64,000 nt of DNA. Source: Magnetococcus marinus MC-1 (lineage in GTDB: Bacteria; Pseudomonadota; Magnetococcia; Magnetococcales; Magnetococcaceae). Position numbers and translations under genes: made by a program. The stretch spans positions 897,501 through 961,500 of the forward strand of contig NC_008576.1 in NCBI RefSeq assembly GCF_000014865.1, read 5' to 3'. The notes beneath the pieces are model-generated. The model was not told the DNA's origin, searched no databases, and saw only the letters and a list, made by a program, of their open reading frames with translations. Position 1 is the stretch's first letter. Each line of letters opens with the position of its first letter. Positions 35,911-45,560 of the stretch are shown one piece after another.

Positions 35911-37275
35911 TCACGCTTGCGCGACCAAAGCCTCCACCGCTTGGCAAAACCGCCTACCACGATCCTCGAAATTGAGGAACATGTCAAAGGATGCACATGC
36001 AGGTGAGAGCAAAACAGTCTCCCCTGGTTGGGCAACCTGTTGGGCAATCTGTACCGCATCTTCCATAGAAGTGGCCCGCTGAAGGGGCACAACCGCTTGG
36101 AACATGGCGGCCATCTCTTCGGTTGCGGTGCCGATCAAAATCAAATGACGCACATATTTTTGCAGCAGCGGGATAAGCGGGCTAAAGTCCGTTTTTTTGG
36201 CTTTGCCACCCGCGATCAACACCACGCCCTCGGGAAAAGAGGGAATCGCCTCCAGTACCGCTCCCACATTGGTGCCCTTGGAGTCATTGATGTATGTGAC
36301 GCCATCCATCCGGCGTACCCATGCCATGCGGTGGGGGAGACCTGGAAAGTCGCGCAACACCTGACGCACATCTGCGTGACTGGCCCCGGCCTCCAGGGCG
36401 ATGGCGGCGGCGGCGGCGGCGTTGGCATGGTTGCAACGTCCCTGAATGCGCATCTCTGCTATCGCCATAATGGGGATGGCAGGCTGTGTCATCTGGCGAT
36501 GGTCCAGCAGTTGCCCATCTTGTACATAGACCCCGCCCTTGATCACCTGCTGGGTGGAGAAGGGCACCACCCGGGGGGCCGAGGGGTGGCCCAGAATATC
36601 CCGTACCGGTTGCAGGGCGGGATCATCGGCATTAATCACCGCGCGATCCCGCTGGGTTTGACGCTGAAAAATGCGGGCCTTGGCGCGTAGATAGCCCTGT
36701 AGTCCGTTATAGCGGTCCAGATGATCGTCTGAGAGATTGAGCAGTGCCGCCACTTCAGGGTGAAATCCCTCGATGCTCTCCAATTGAAAAGAGGAGAGTT
36801 CTAGCACATAGCGCTCTACATCCGCTTGCCACAGCGAAAGCGCGGCATCCCCCAAATTGCCACCAGTGCGGGTGGTGCCGGGCAGACGCGCCAGCATCAA
36901 CCCTACCAAGGTGGTGACGGTGGATTTACCATTGGTTCCGGTAATGCCCACAAATGCGGCTTGCTCGCTGTGGCGGAACAGCAGCTCAATATCGTTTATA
37001 ACCGGCACCCCAGCGGCAATGGCGTGCTGAATGGCAGGGTGGCTACGGGGCACGCCAGGGGAGAGATAGATCTCGCGGAACTGGGCCAGGGTTGGACCGT
37101 GCAACGGCGCAAAGCGGCTGGTGACACCGGCCATTGCAGCCAGAGGGGTGTGGTGTGGGCAGGGCTTGCCCTCGTCCCAGGCGAGGAGCTCATGCTGGCG
37201 CTCGGCCAAAAATTGCACCGTCGCCATACCGCTTCCCCCCAGGCCGATCACACAACGGGCGGGTAGATCGGCCAT
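35911..37275 (-). CDS. murD: UDP-N-acetylmuramoylalanine--D-glutamate ligase
   Basis: A 454-residue Mur ligase that adds D-Glu to UDP-MurNAc-L-Ala. Markers are CVIGLGGSGMATVQFLAER, the ATP loop GITGTNGKSTVTTLVGLML, LELSSFQLESI, NLSDDHLDRYN, YINDSKGTNVGAV and LLSPACASFDMFLNFEDRG. It starts one base after the mraY stop. Confidence 0.97.
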   Translation of the reverse strand: MADLPARCVIGLGGSGMATVQFLAERQHELLAWDEGKPCPHHTPLAAMAGVTSRFAPLHGPTLAQFREIYLSPGVPRSHPAIQHAIAAGVPVINDIELLFRHSEQAAFVGITGTNGKSTVTTLVGLMLARLPGTTRTGGNLGDAALSLWQADVERYVLELSSFQLESIEGFHPEVAALLNLSDDHLDRYNGLQGYLRAKARIFQRQTQRDRAVINADDPALQPVRDILGHPSAPRVVPFSTQQVIKGGVYVQDGQLLDHRQMTQPAIPIMAIAEMRIQGRCNHANAAAAAAIALEAGASHADVRQVLRDFPGLPHRMAWVRRMDGVTYINDSKGTNVGAVLEAIPSFPEGVVLIAGGKAKKTDFSPLIPLLQKYVRHLILIGTATEEMAAMFQAVVPLQRATSMEDAVQIAQQVAQPGETVLLSPACASFDMFLNFEDRGRRFCQAVEALVAQA

Positions 37276-37276
37276 C

Positions 37277-38365
37277 TTAGCGTACCTTTAAGGTCGCCAG
37301 CCCAACCAGGGCCAGAATGATGGAGATGATCCAAAAGCGCACAATGATTTTGGGTTCGGCCCACCCTTTGAGTTCAAAATGGTGGTGCAAAGGGGCCATG
37401 CGAAACACCCGTTTGCCGATCAGCTTGAAAGAGGCCACCTGAATGATCACTGAAAGGGTTTCAATGACAAACACGCCGCCAATAATCGCCAACACCAATT
37501 CATGTTGGGTCATGAGCGCCACACTGCCCAGGGCGGCCCCTAATGCCAGTGCGCCCACGTCGCCCATAAACACTTGGGCCGGATAGGTGTTAAACCAGAG
37601 AAAACCCAGCGCCGCGCCCACAATAGCGCCACAAAAAATAGCCAATTCGCTGGCCCCAGGAATAAAAGGAATGCCCAGGTAGTTGGCGAAGTTATAGTGG
37701 CCTGCCGCGTGTGAAATTAAGGCAAAGGCCGCTGCGGTAAACATGGCCGGACCAATGGCCAGACCATCCAAGCCATCGGTCAGGTTGACCGCGTTACCAC
37801 AGCCCACGATCACAATGACCGCAAAGGGGAAAAACCAGATGCCTAGGTCGATGACCAGATCCTTGAAAACTGGGAAGGCGAGCTTACCGAACACCTCGGG
37901 ATTGACATAAAATTTTAGGGCCAAGGCAATGGCCAGCACAATGAGGGTCTGCAACAGAAAACGGGTACGACCGGGGACCCCCTTGGGGTTTTTGTGAATA
38001 AGTTTTTCCGCATCATCCCAAAAACCGATGGCACCAAAACCAAAGGTGGCCGCCAGGGTCAACCAGATAAAGGGGTTGGTCAATTTGGCCCACAGCAGGG
38101 TCGCCACCAGTACCGCAACCAAGATCAGCGTACCCCCCATGGTGGGGGTGCCGGCCTTTTCAATAATATGGCGCTCCGGGCCATCCTTGCGAATGGGCTG
38201 CCCGCTGCTCTGCAACGATTGTAACTTGCGGATCAGCCAAGGTCCCAATACAAACGAGATCAACAGGGCGGTCAAAATCGCCATGATGGTTCTAAAGGTG
38301 ACGTATTGAAACAGATTAAGAACGGACCAGAGATCGTGATGGGGGTAGAGCAGATGATAAAACAT
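37277..38365 (-). CDS. mraY: Phospho-N-acetylmuramoyl-pentapeptide transferase
   Basis: A 362-residue integral membrane enzyme that makes lipid I on undecaprenyl phosphate, with about ten helices. Catalytic and binding residues are seen in [59 protein letters not shown] and [13 protein letters not shown]. The ATG at 38365 (MFYHLLYP) with AGGTTGG upstream is preferred to an upstream TTG. Confidence 0.97.
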
Positions 38366-38400
38366 GCCGTAACCAACCTGTACCAAAGAAAAGGTAGTAT

Positions 38401-39810
38401 TTAAGAGTGCAGAGCTTCTACCACGCGCTCCATGCGCATGCCCCGTGAGCCCTTGACCAACACCGCATCGCCATGACCAACATAGTGTGACAGATCCTTC
38501 GCCAATGCTACAGGGTCAGCGTAATGAAACAGCTGCAAACCGGGGCTGCTCTGTAGCGCCTGATAGAGCGCGGCCATATGCGGCCCGGCCAAAAATATCC
38601 GTTGAATGCCTAAGGCCAGAATGGTTTGGGCCAACTCGGCATGTAGCGTATCGGCGGCTTCCCCCAACTCCAGCATATCTCCCAAAACCGCAATCCGTTG
38701 GGGCGCAGGGGCCATGTGCGACAAGGCCTCCAGGGCCACACGCATCGCCCCTACATTGGCATTATAGGTATCATTGAGGATGCGACATCCTACTTGGCCA
38801 TGCTCCACGCTGCCTCGGCCTTTTTGGAGTTTAAAACGGCTAAGTCCCTCCTGCATCGCGGCGGCATCCAAACCCAGCCCATAGGCAGCGGCACAGGCGG
38901 CCACCGCGTTGAGCCACAGATGGGGACCAAAACCGGGCAAGTTTAGTGCAAACCGTTCGCCATTGGGTAAGATGAGGGTGCTCAGCATGCCGTCATCCCC
39001 ATAGCTTGGTGGCGTAAAAACCACATCGGCACCGCTGCTTTGTGGCCCAAAGCTCAGGATAGCGCAACCGGTCAGGCTTTGTAGAAGCGCCAGGTGGGGA
39101 TCTATGGCGGGCAATACCGCCAAGCCATCATGGGGCAGGGCCTGCAACAGCTCCCCTTTGGCATGGGCAATGCCCCGCAGGGCCGAAACCAGATTCCCCC
39201 CACCAAAACCGGCCACATGGGCCGCCAGAATGTTGGTGACAATGCCAATCTGGGGTTGGGCGAGCTCGGCCAGATGGGCGATCTCGCCGGGGGCGCTCAT
39301 GCCCATTTCCAACACCAAATGGGTGCGGTCGCTGGGGCAGTTGAGCAGGGTCAGGGGTAAACCAATATGGTTATTAAGGTTGCCTCGGGTAATCCCGGTG
39401 CGGTAGCGGCTGCTGACGATCAATCCCAGCATCTCTTTAACCGTGGTCTTGCCGGAAGATCCCGTTATACCAATGGTTTTGGCCGATAAGTGTGCACGCC
39501 AAGCCCGCGCCAGTTGGGTCATGGCGGCCAGGGGATCGGTCACCACCCACAGCGGAATGGGCAGCGACTGCGCGGGGGGGCGGCTGCATAAAATGCCCGA
39601 TGCCCCTGCCGTGACGGCTTGCTGTACATAGAGATTGGCATCATGGTTGGGACCGGAAAGGGCCACAAATAGTGCCCCAGGTTGCAGGCTGCGGGTATCA
39701 CTGGAGAGGCTATGAAAAACCTCTGGCAGGGTACCATCCTGAGCATCCACGCGGGTTGCGCTCAGTGTCTGTTCCAACAACGCTGGAGTGATGCCGTGTG
39801 CCGAACTCAT
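38401..39810 (-). CDS. murF: UDP-MurNAc-tripeptide--D-alanyl-D-alanine ligase
   Basis: A 469-residue Mur ligase that adds the D-Ala-D-Ala dipeptide, completing the pentapeptide. It carries [14 protein letters not shown], the ATP loop [55 protein letters not shown] and the C-terminal [18 protein letters not shown]. Its ATG overlaps the murE stop by 4 bases. It is followed by mraY after 35 bases. Confidence 0.97.
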
Positions 39811-41294
39811 GCAGAGAAATCCCGGCTCATGGCGGCGCGTCCACGCAGGGCTTGGCGGGCGACCTCCGCATCGCTAAAGGGGGTGGCACCGTGGGCGCCA
39901 ATTTGACTCTGCTCATGTCCCTTGCCGGCGATCACGACGGTATCCCCGGGCTGGGCGTTCACAAGGGCGTAGGTGATGGCATCCTCACGGTCGTCCATCT
40001 CTTGGGCGTTGCGGTTGCGGCAGCCGCGCATAATCTGGGCGCGGATGGCCGCAGGATCTTCACTGCGGGGATTGTCATCGGTAATGATGGGAAAGTGGGC
40101 CAAACGGCCCGCGCACTCCCCCATATGGGGCCGTTTGCCGCTATCTTTATCGCCCCCACAGCCAAACACCACCCACAACTTACCCGGGGTCAGGGGACGC
40201 AGACTTGAGAGCAATCGGTCCAGCGCGTCTGGTGTATGGGCAAAATCCACCAGCACCGCAAAGTTTTGTCCCTCATGGATGGCTTGAACCCGCCCCGCCA
40301 CCGATTGAAACCGATTCAACCCCTCGGCCACGGTTTCTAAATCCAAGTCCATGCCAAGACAGGCCGAGGCCGCAGCTAAGGCATTGTCCAGATTAAAACG
40401 GCCAGGTGCCATAAGCGTTACCGGAGCCGATTGGTTTTTCTGTTGTAACACAAAGCGGGTGCAATCAATGGCGGCTGAAATCTGTTTGGCATAAACCCCT
40501 TGACGCGCCACCCGCCCGTAAGTCTGTACCGCCACCCCTTGCTCACGGCAGATAGAGTTAAGCGCTTGGGCATGGGCATCGGAGCTGGGTAGCAGAGCCA
40601 ATTTGGGATGGTATTCTCGGAACAGTTTGGCTTTGGCCTGGAAATAGGCCCCCATATCCCCGTGGTAGTCCAAATGGTCCCGGCTTAGGTTGGTAAATAG
40701 GGCGACATCTGGTTGAATACCCACCAGCCGATGTTGATCCAGGGCGTGGGAGGAGGCTTCCATGACCAGCCAACGACAGTTGGCTTGGACCATGTCAGCC
40801 AACAGACCATAGAGGGTAATGGCATCAGGGGTGGTGTGACTGGTGGCCAGCTTTTGCCCCTCAATATCAATACCAACGGTGCTGATCAATCCAACCCGCT
40901 GGCCACTGTGGCGCAGGATGGTGGCACACATGGAGGCCACCGTGCTTTTACCGTTGGTGCCGGTAATGACGATGGATTTTAACTTTTTCTGGGGCTGACC
41001 ATAAAAGGCCGCCGCCACATGGGCCAAGGCGCGCCGTGGATCAGGATGAATGAGCTGAGGTGTGTTGGGGTCTAGGCTTAAACTGCCATCATGTAAAATG
41101 GCTGCCGCCTCTAGCTCTAGCGCTTGAGGGATGTAGTCGCGGCCATCCACCCGGCTACCGGGCAGGGCCGCAAACAGGCTGCCCGGTTCACATAAACGGG
41201 AGTCGTTACAGAGTTGAGTGATGACGGTTTCGCCATCGCCAAGCACGGTAAGTTGATCAATATTTGCAGCTAAGCTTTTTAAAGTATGGCGCAT
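39807..41294 (-). CDS. murE: UDP-MurNAc-L-alanyl-D-glutamate--meso-2,6-diaminopimelate ligase
   Basis: A 495-residue Mur ligase for the third residue of the stem peptide. It shows CNDSRLCEPGSLFAALPG, the ATP loop ITGTNGKSTVASMCATIL, MEASSHALDQHRL and NLSRDHLDYHGDM. The motif DDNPRSEDP (DNPR) marks specificity for meso-diaminopimelate. The start at 41294 (MRHTLKSL), 7 bases after the ftsI stop, is preferred over an open extension to 41414 that would overlap ftsI. Confidence 0.97.
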   Translation of the reverse strand: MRHTLKSLAANIDQLTVLGDGETVITQLCNDSRLCEPGSLFAALPGSRVDGRDYIPQALELEAAAILHDGSLSLDPNTPQLIHPDPRRALAHVAAAFYGQPQKKLKSIVITGTNGKSTVASMCATILRHSGQRVGLISTVGIDIEGQKLATSHTTPDAITLYGLLADMVQANCRWLVMEASSHALDQHRLVGIQPDVALFTNLSRDHLDYHGDMGAYFQAKAKLFREYHPKLALLPSSDAHAQALNSICREQGVAVQTYGRVARQGVYAKQISAAIDCTRFVLQQKNQSAPVTLMAPGRFNLDNALAAASACLGMDLDLETVAEGLNRFQSVAGRVQAIHEGQNFAVLVDFAHTPDALDRLLSSLRPLTPGKLWVVFGCGGDKDSGKRPHMGECAGRLAHFPIITDDNPRSEDPAAIRAQIMRGCRNRNAQEMDDREDAITYALVNAQPGDTVVIAGKGHEQSQIGAHGATPFSDAEVARQALRGRAAMSRDFSA

Positions 41295-41301
41295 AATGTT
41301 C

Positions 41302-43350
41302 TTATTGCAGCGTGAGGCGAATTTGCCCCTGCTCCACCTCTTCGACCAGTTGCACCTTGCCCGAACCCGAGACCAGGGGAATAATTTCCTTGCGGGAAAA
41401 AACCTGTAGGGCATTGGCTAGACTGGCATTTTTGACGTCACTGGGGTCTTTAGTGTCCCGGTCAGGGTTAAATACATACCCATCAATGGGGGGAAGAGGG
41501 GTTTTGTTTTTACGTCGCGTTTCCGGCAAAACCGCCAGCAGAGGGAGTACCTCTTCAGCAATCTCTTGAAAAACCGGAGCAGCGACCTGCCCTCCATAAT
41601 AGCGTTTGCCCTGGGGCTCGTCGATGCTGACGTAGATCACCAACTGCGGGGCTTGCGCCGGTACAAATCCAACAAAAGAGGCAAAATAGCGGCGGTCATA
41701 GCCCTGACTTTTTGGGCCAGCCTTGCGCGCCGTGCCGGTTTTACCCGCCACGCTGTAACCTTCGACATCCGCCTCTGGGGCGGTGCCGTCGGGATCGACC
41801 ACCCCTTTGAGTATGTCACGCATCATTTTTGAGGTGGAGGCGTTAATAACCCGTACCGGTTTGGCCTGTTCAGCTAAGTGGGAGTGTCCCTTAACCACCT
41901 GCCGTGCAACCAATCGGGGTGGATAGAGCAGGCCACCGTTGACCACCGCAGAGGCCGCTGTGACCAATTGTAGCGGGGTGGCGGTAATGCCGTAACCATA
42001 GGATCGGCTCGCTAGGCCAACCTGCCGGTATTGGCTGACATCGGGGATGCGCCCGCGTGCCTCATAGGGTAGTTCAATGCCGGTGCCAGAGCCAAAACCA
42101 AATTTTTGTAGGTAGCTCTCCTGTAACTCCAAACCGGTGAGCAGACCAATCTTCGCCGCACCAATGTTGGAGCTTTTTTGCAGCACTTGCGAGACGGTTA
42201 AAATTTTATGGCGGCTAAAATCTTGGATAATGCGGTCCGCCACCCGAAAACGGCCATTTTCTGCGTTGATCAAGTGGTCGGGGGTGACAATATGTTTATC
42301 CAACGCGGCGGCAACCGTAAAAATTTTAAAGGTAGAGCCCGGCTCATAGGTATCCATAATGGCACGGTTGCGGCGTTGGTGGTCCTGGCTATGGCGCAGG
42401 TCATTAGGGTTGTAGCTGGGTTGGTTGACCAGGGCCAAAATCTCGCCATTATTCGGGTTCATCACCACCACCGTGCCCGCCTTGGCATTGGTGTTACGCA
42501 CCGATTTAAGCAGGGCCCGGTAGGCGATATATTGAATATTGGCATCAATGGTCAAAACCAGATCGGTGCCCGGTTCAGCGCGCTCTAACGAGGTGCCACC
42601 GGGCATAAGACGCCCCAGCCGATCCCGCACAATCAGACGGGTGCCCGGTTTGCCTTTGAGGTGATCGTTAAAGGCCCCCTCCATGCCCTCGCGGCCTTCA
42701 CCATTAAAATTGGTGTAACCCACCACGTGGGCGGTCACTTCGCCCATGGGGTAGACCCGCTTGGATTCCGGTAGGAAAAAAAGCTCATCCAGATCCAATC
42801 TGCTGATTTTGAGCGCCTCCATGGGGGGAATCTGCCGTTTGATGATGGGAAAAGAGCCCGGCTTGGCACTGCGCAATTTCTGGATCAACTTCTCTTTTGA
42901 CATGCCCAAATGTTCATACAGCATGCTGGCAAGATGCTCTGGGTCTTGGATGCGGCTGGCATCCACCGACAAGGTTTTCATGGGCAAGCTAATGCCCAGG
43001 GTGCGCCCGTGACGGTCAAGAATAAGCCCACGATTGGCAGGCACGGGAATGCGTCGTTCATGCTGCTGCTCGGCCATCTCGCGCAGTTGGGGGCCTTGCA
43101 GGATCGAGAGATCCACCGCCCGTACCGTCAGGATGACAAAGGCCAGCATAAAGAGACCAATGATGAGATCTAAGCGGTTTTTAGGCACGCCCAACAACCG
43201 TTCGCTGCCACGGCTACTGCCTTTCCACGAGAGTCCCTTGCGTGCGGCTTGGTCGCTGGCTTCGGCCTTGCGCTGGGATTTAAGAAAACCGAGCAATCCG
43301 GAGCGGTTGTCACGCTTATGGCGCGTACTATTTTGCTGTGGACGTTTCAT
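41302..43350 (-). CDS. ftsI: Septal peptidoglycan transpeptidase FtsI (PBP3)
   Basis: A 682-residue class B penicillin-binding protein that cross-links septal peptidoglycan with FtsW. It has a basic N-terminal tail, one membrane helix at about 60-80, a pedestal domain and a transpeptidase domain with SxxK in EPGSTFKIF, SxN in KSSNIGAAK and KTG in VAGKTGTARKAG. It is longer than many FtsI proteins: about 80 residues follow the transpeptidase, ending in a segment (DVKNASLANALQVF onward) that looks like one PASTA module. It overlaps ftsL by 4 bases. Confidence 0.95.
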   Translation of the reverse strand: MKRPQQNSTRHKRDNRSGLLGFLKSQRKAEASDQAARKGLSWKGSSRGSERLLGVPKNRLDLIIGLFMLAFVILTVRAVDLSILQGPQLREMAEQQHERRIPVPANRGLILDRHGRTLGISLPMKTLSVDASRIQDPEHLASMLYEHLGMSKEKLIQKLRSAKPGSFPIIKRQIPPMEALKISRLDLDELFFLPESKRVYPMGEVTAHVVGYTNFNGEGREGMEGAFNDHLKGKPGTRLIVRDRLGRLMPGGTSLERAEPGTDLVLTIDANIQYIAYRALLKSVRNTNAKAGTVVVMNPNNGEILALVNQPSYNPNDLRHSQDHQRRNRAIMDTYEPGSTFKIFTVAAALDKHIVTPDHLINAENGRFRVADRIIQDFSRHKILTVSQVLQKSSNIGAAKIGLLTGLELQESYLQKFGFGSGTGIELPYEARGRIPDVSQYRQVGLASRSYGYGITATPLQLVTAASAVVNGGLLYPPRLVARQVVKGHSHLAEQAKPVRVINASTSKMMRDILKGVVDPDGTAPEADVEGYSVAGKTGTARKAGPKSQGYDRRYFASFVGFVPAQAPQLVIYVSIDEPQGKRYYGGQVAAPVFQEIAEEVLPLLAVLPETRRKNKTPLPPIDGYVFNPDRDTKDPSDVKNASLANALQVFSRKEIIPLVSGSGKVQLVEEVEQGQIRLTLQ

Positions 43351-43622
43351 GGCTTAATCACTCGCCATTGGTCGGGCCGGGGAGGGCGCATGTTTAATTT
43401 TTCCCGGGCGTCCCGCTCCACATCATTCAGATTGTTGCGGTAGACCCACTCCATTTGTAGCGCACTCTCTTCATCCAGCAGTTGAAGATAGTTCTTTTCG
43501 GCATCCCGTAACTCGCGATGTGCCGACTGCATGCTGTTGCGGGATGAGACAATGGCAACGCCAGAGATGATCAACACCATGGCTAGAACCGTATTGAGAA
43601 TCCATCCGGTCAATTTCATCAA
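43347..43622 (-). CDS. ftsL: Cell division protein FtsL
   Basis: A 91-residue bitopic protein: one membrane helix right at the N-terminus (WILNTVLAMVLIISGVAIV), then a periplasmic coiled coil with AHRELRDAEKNYLQLLDEE. It stabilises the divisome with FtsB and FtsQ and activates FtsWI. The sequence is poorly conserved, so the call rests on size, topology and its place between rsmH and ftsI. AGGAG lies 10 bases before the ATG. Confidence 0.9.
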   Translation of the reverse strand: MMKLTGWILNTVLAMVLIISGVAIVSSRNSMQSAHRELRDAEKNYLQLLDEESALQMEWVYRNNLNDVERDAREKLNMRPPRPDQWRVIKP

Positions 43623-43649
43623 TCGCAGCTCCTGAGCGATTGCCCGAGA

Positions 43650-44591
43650 TCAGGCAAGCTTTTGCGCCACACGTAGTTTGGCACTACGGGCGCGGGGGTT
43701 TTGCTCAATCTCCGCTTCCGAAGGGGTAAGCGGTTTGTTATGCACCAGTTTTAAAGTCGCCTTGGGGCGTTGGGCCTGGGCGATGGGTAGGCCGCGTAAT
43801 ACGGGATCTTCAGGAGGCTTGGCCGCATCTCGAAAGAGCCGTTTGACAATACGATCCTCCAACGAATGAAAACTGATCACCGCGAGGTGTCCTCCCGGTT
43901 TAAGCAACCCAATGAGCACGGATAGGGCCTGTTCGAGTTGCTGTAACTCTTCATTAACCGCAATGCGCAAACCCTGGAACACACGGGTGGCCGGATGAAT
44001 GCGGCTATAACCTGGGGTCATGTGGGCGATGCGCTCGGCCAGATCTGTGGTGGTGGTAAAAGGGTGTTGCTGACGCACCTTAACCACCATGCGGGCGATG
44101 CGGCGGGCGTGACGCTCCTCGCCATAGTGAAAAAAGATATCCGCTAATGCATCGGCATCCAAGGTGTTCAATAAGGCTGCCGCCGTCGGGGTGGTGCTGT
44201 CACCATCCATACGCATATCCAATGGACCTGAGCGGATGAAAGAAAAACCCCGCTCAGCGGTATCCAGTTGATGGGATGAGACCCCCAGATCCAGCATGGC
44301 ACCATCCAAAGCGGCAATCTCTAGCTGTTGAAGAACCTCTGCCACTTGGGCAAAAGGGGCTTTCACCAGGGTGAGACGGCCTGCCATTTGGGCCACCAGC
44401 GCTTGACCATTGGCAATGGCGTCGGCGTCTCGATCCAAGCCAATGACGCGACCCGTTGGGGCACACTGTTCCAATAATAGACGACTGTGGCCGCCACCGC
44501 CAAAGGTGCCATCCAGATAGCAGCCGCCTCTCTGCGGGGCTAAAGCCGCGACAGTTTCTTGCAGCAAAACGGTGGTGTGTTGAAAACTCAT
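43650..44591 (-). CDS. rsmH: 16S rRNA (cytosine(1402)-N(4))-methyltransferase
   Basis: A 313-residue SAM-dependent enzyme (formerly MraW) that methylates N4 of C1402 in 16S rRNA. It starts SFQHTTVLLQETVAAL, has the SAM loop YLDGTFGGGGHSRLLL, and shows LDLGVSSHQLDTAERGFSF and VISFHSLEDRIVKRLF. The ATG at 44591 is chosen because the conserved N-terminus begins there; an extension to 44720 would run into rnpB. It is the first protein gene of the division cluster; no mraZ precedes it. Confidence 0.97.
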   Translation of the reverse strand: MSFQHTTVLLQETVAALAPQRGGCYLDGTFGGGGHSRLLLEQCAPTGRVIGLDRDADAIANGQALVAQMAGRLTLVKAPFAQVAEVLQQLEIAALDGAMLDLGVSSHQLDTAERGFSFIRSGPLDMRMDGDSTTPTAAALLNTLDADALADIFFHYGEERHARRIARMVVKVRQQHPFTTTTDLAERIAHMTPGYSRIHPATRVFQGLRIAVNEELQQLEQALSVLIGLLKPGGHLAVISFHSLEDRIVKRLFRDAAKPPEDPVLRGLPIAQAQRPKATLKLVHNKPLTPSEAEIEQNPRARSAKLRVAQKLA

Positions 44592-44649
44592 GCAGCCATC
44601 CGTGGCGGTGCCAGGTTGATATAAAAGAGCAATAAAATGGATTAAAGGG

Positions 44650-45014
<365 letters not shown>

Positions 45015-45371
45015 AGCACTGCTTTCGCAGCACCTTCTTGCATTATGGCACACACCATACAGGTGCGCCATGTTCAGCGAAAACCGGCTGCCGATCTCTT
45101 GTTAAAACGTGGAAAAGCACCAAGCCAAAGCGTAGCTGGTGGTTTGTGTGGGAAACAATGATACGCAAGCTGTCGCGATGTACGCCTTGGATGCATGGCT
45201 TAGAGGCTAGAATTTATTGATAAAATAGTTGTTATTAATGAATGCTATGGTGCATAAAATAAGTAAAACCAGAATCTTGTGTGCAATCTTCTTGCCTTTG
45301 GCCGGGCGATGCTTAAAATGTATGAATGCGTACATAGGTTGCGATTTGAACCCGCTTAAGGAGTGTTGCAG
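45015..45371. other. Intergenic region between rnpB and a small membrane gene
   Basis: About 355 bases. The part near rnpB must hold the rnpB promoter on the minus strand. The AT-rich part at 45215-45330 holds the plus-strand promoter-like pair listed separately. No other gene or RNA was recognised. Confidence 0.45.
45292..45319 (+). promoter_or_regulatory. Sigma-70-type promoter candidate for the 35-residue membrane gene
   Basis: TTGCCT and TAAAAT are separated by 16 bases, close to the TTGACA-17-TATAAT consensus. The -10 box lies about 50 bases upstream of the start codon at 45372. Confidence 0.5.
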
Positions 45372-45479
45372 ATGAATCTATCCCCCGGTTCGATTATTGT
45401 TCTGGCCAGCATGGCTGGCGTTGTTCTGGTGAGCATTGCTCTCATTGTCTTTATCTTTACCCGTTCAGACAAAAAATAG
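45372..45479 (+). CDS. Small single-pass membrane protein of 35 residues, unknown function
   Basis: ATG at 45372 to TAG at 45479. AAGGAG lies 8 bases upstream, a promoter-like pair precedes it, and a strong hairpin terminator follows. The peptide starts MNLSPGSIIVLASMAG, continues as one hydrophobic helix of about 23 residues, and ends with the charged tail TRSDKK. A positively charged end suggests a short cytoplasmic C-terminus. The full set of expression signals makes it a credible gene despite its size. It resembles in shape the small subunits of respiratory oxidases, but no specific match is recognised, and no oxidase genes adjoin it. Confidence 0.7.
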   Translation: MNLSPGSIIVLASMAGVVLVSIALIVFIFTRSDKK

Positions 45480-45501
45480 TTGCTCATGCAGCGCAGTCGT
45501 C

Positions 45502-45533
45502 AAACAGGGCGTGCTAAGGCACGCCCTGTTTGT
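45502..45533 (+). terminator. Strong bidirectional intrinsic terminator
   Basis: The stem AAACAGGGCGTGC / GCACGCCCTGTTT has 13 perfect pairs and a 4-base loop, with T residues on the plus-strand side. It lies 22 bases after the small membrane gene and 27 bases past the end of the convergent carbamoyltransferase gene, so it can serve both. Confidence 0.9.
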
Positions 45534-45560
45534 TGGTAGGCTTGCCTTGGCGGGGTTTGC

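Noticed and set aside
36390-36430. A short GGC/GCC-rich run inside murD
   Set aside because: It encodes an Ala-rich helix (NAAAAAAIALEAG) normal for this place in MurD.
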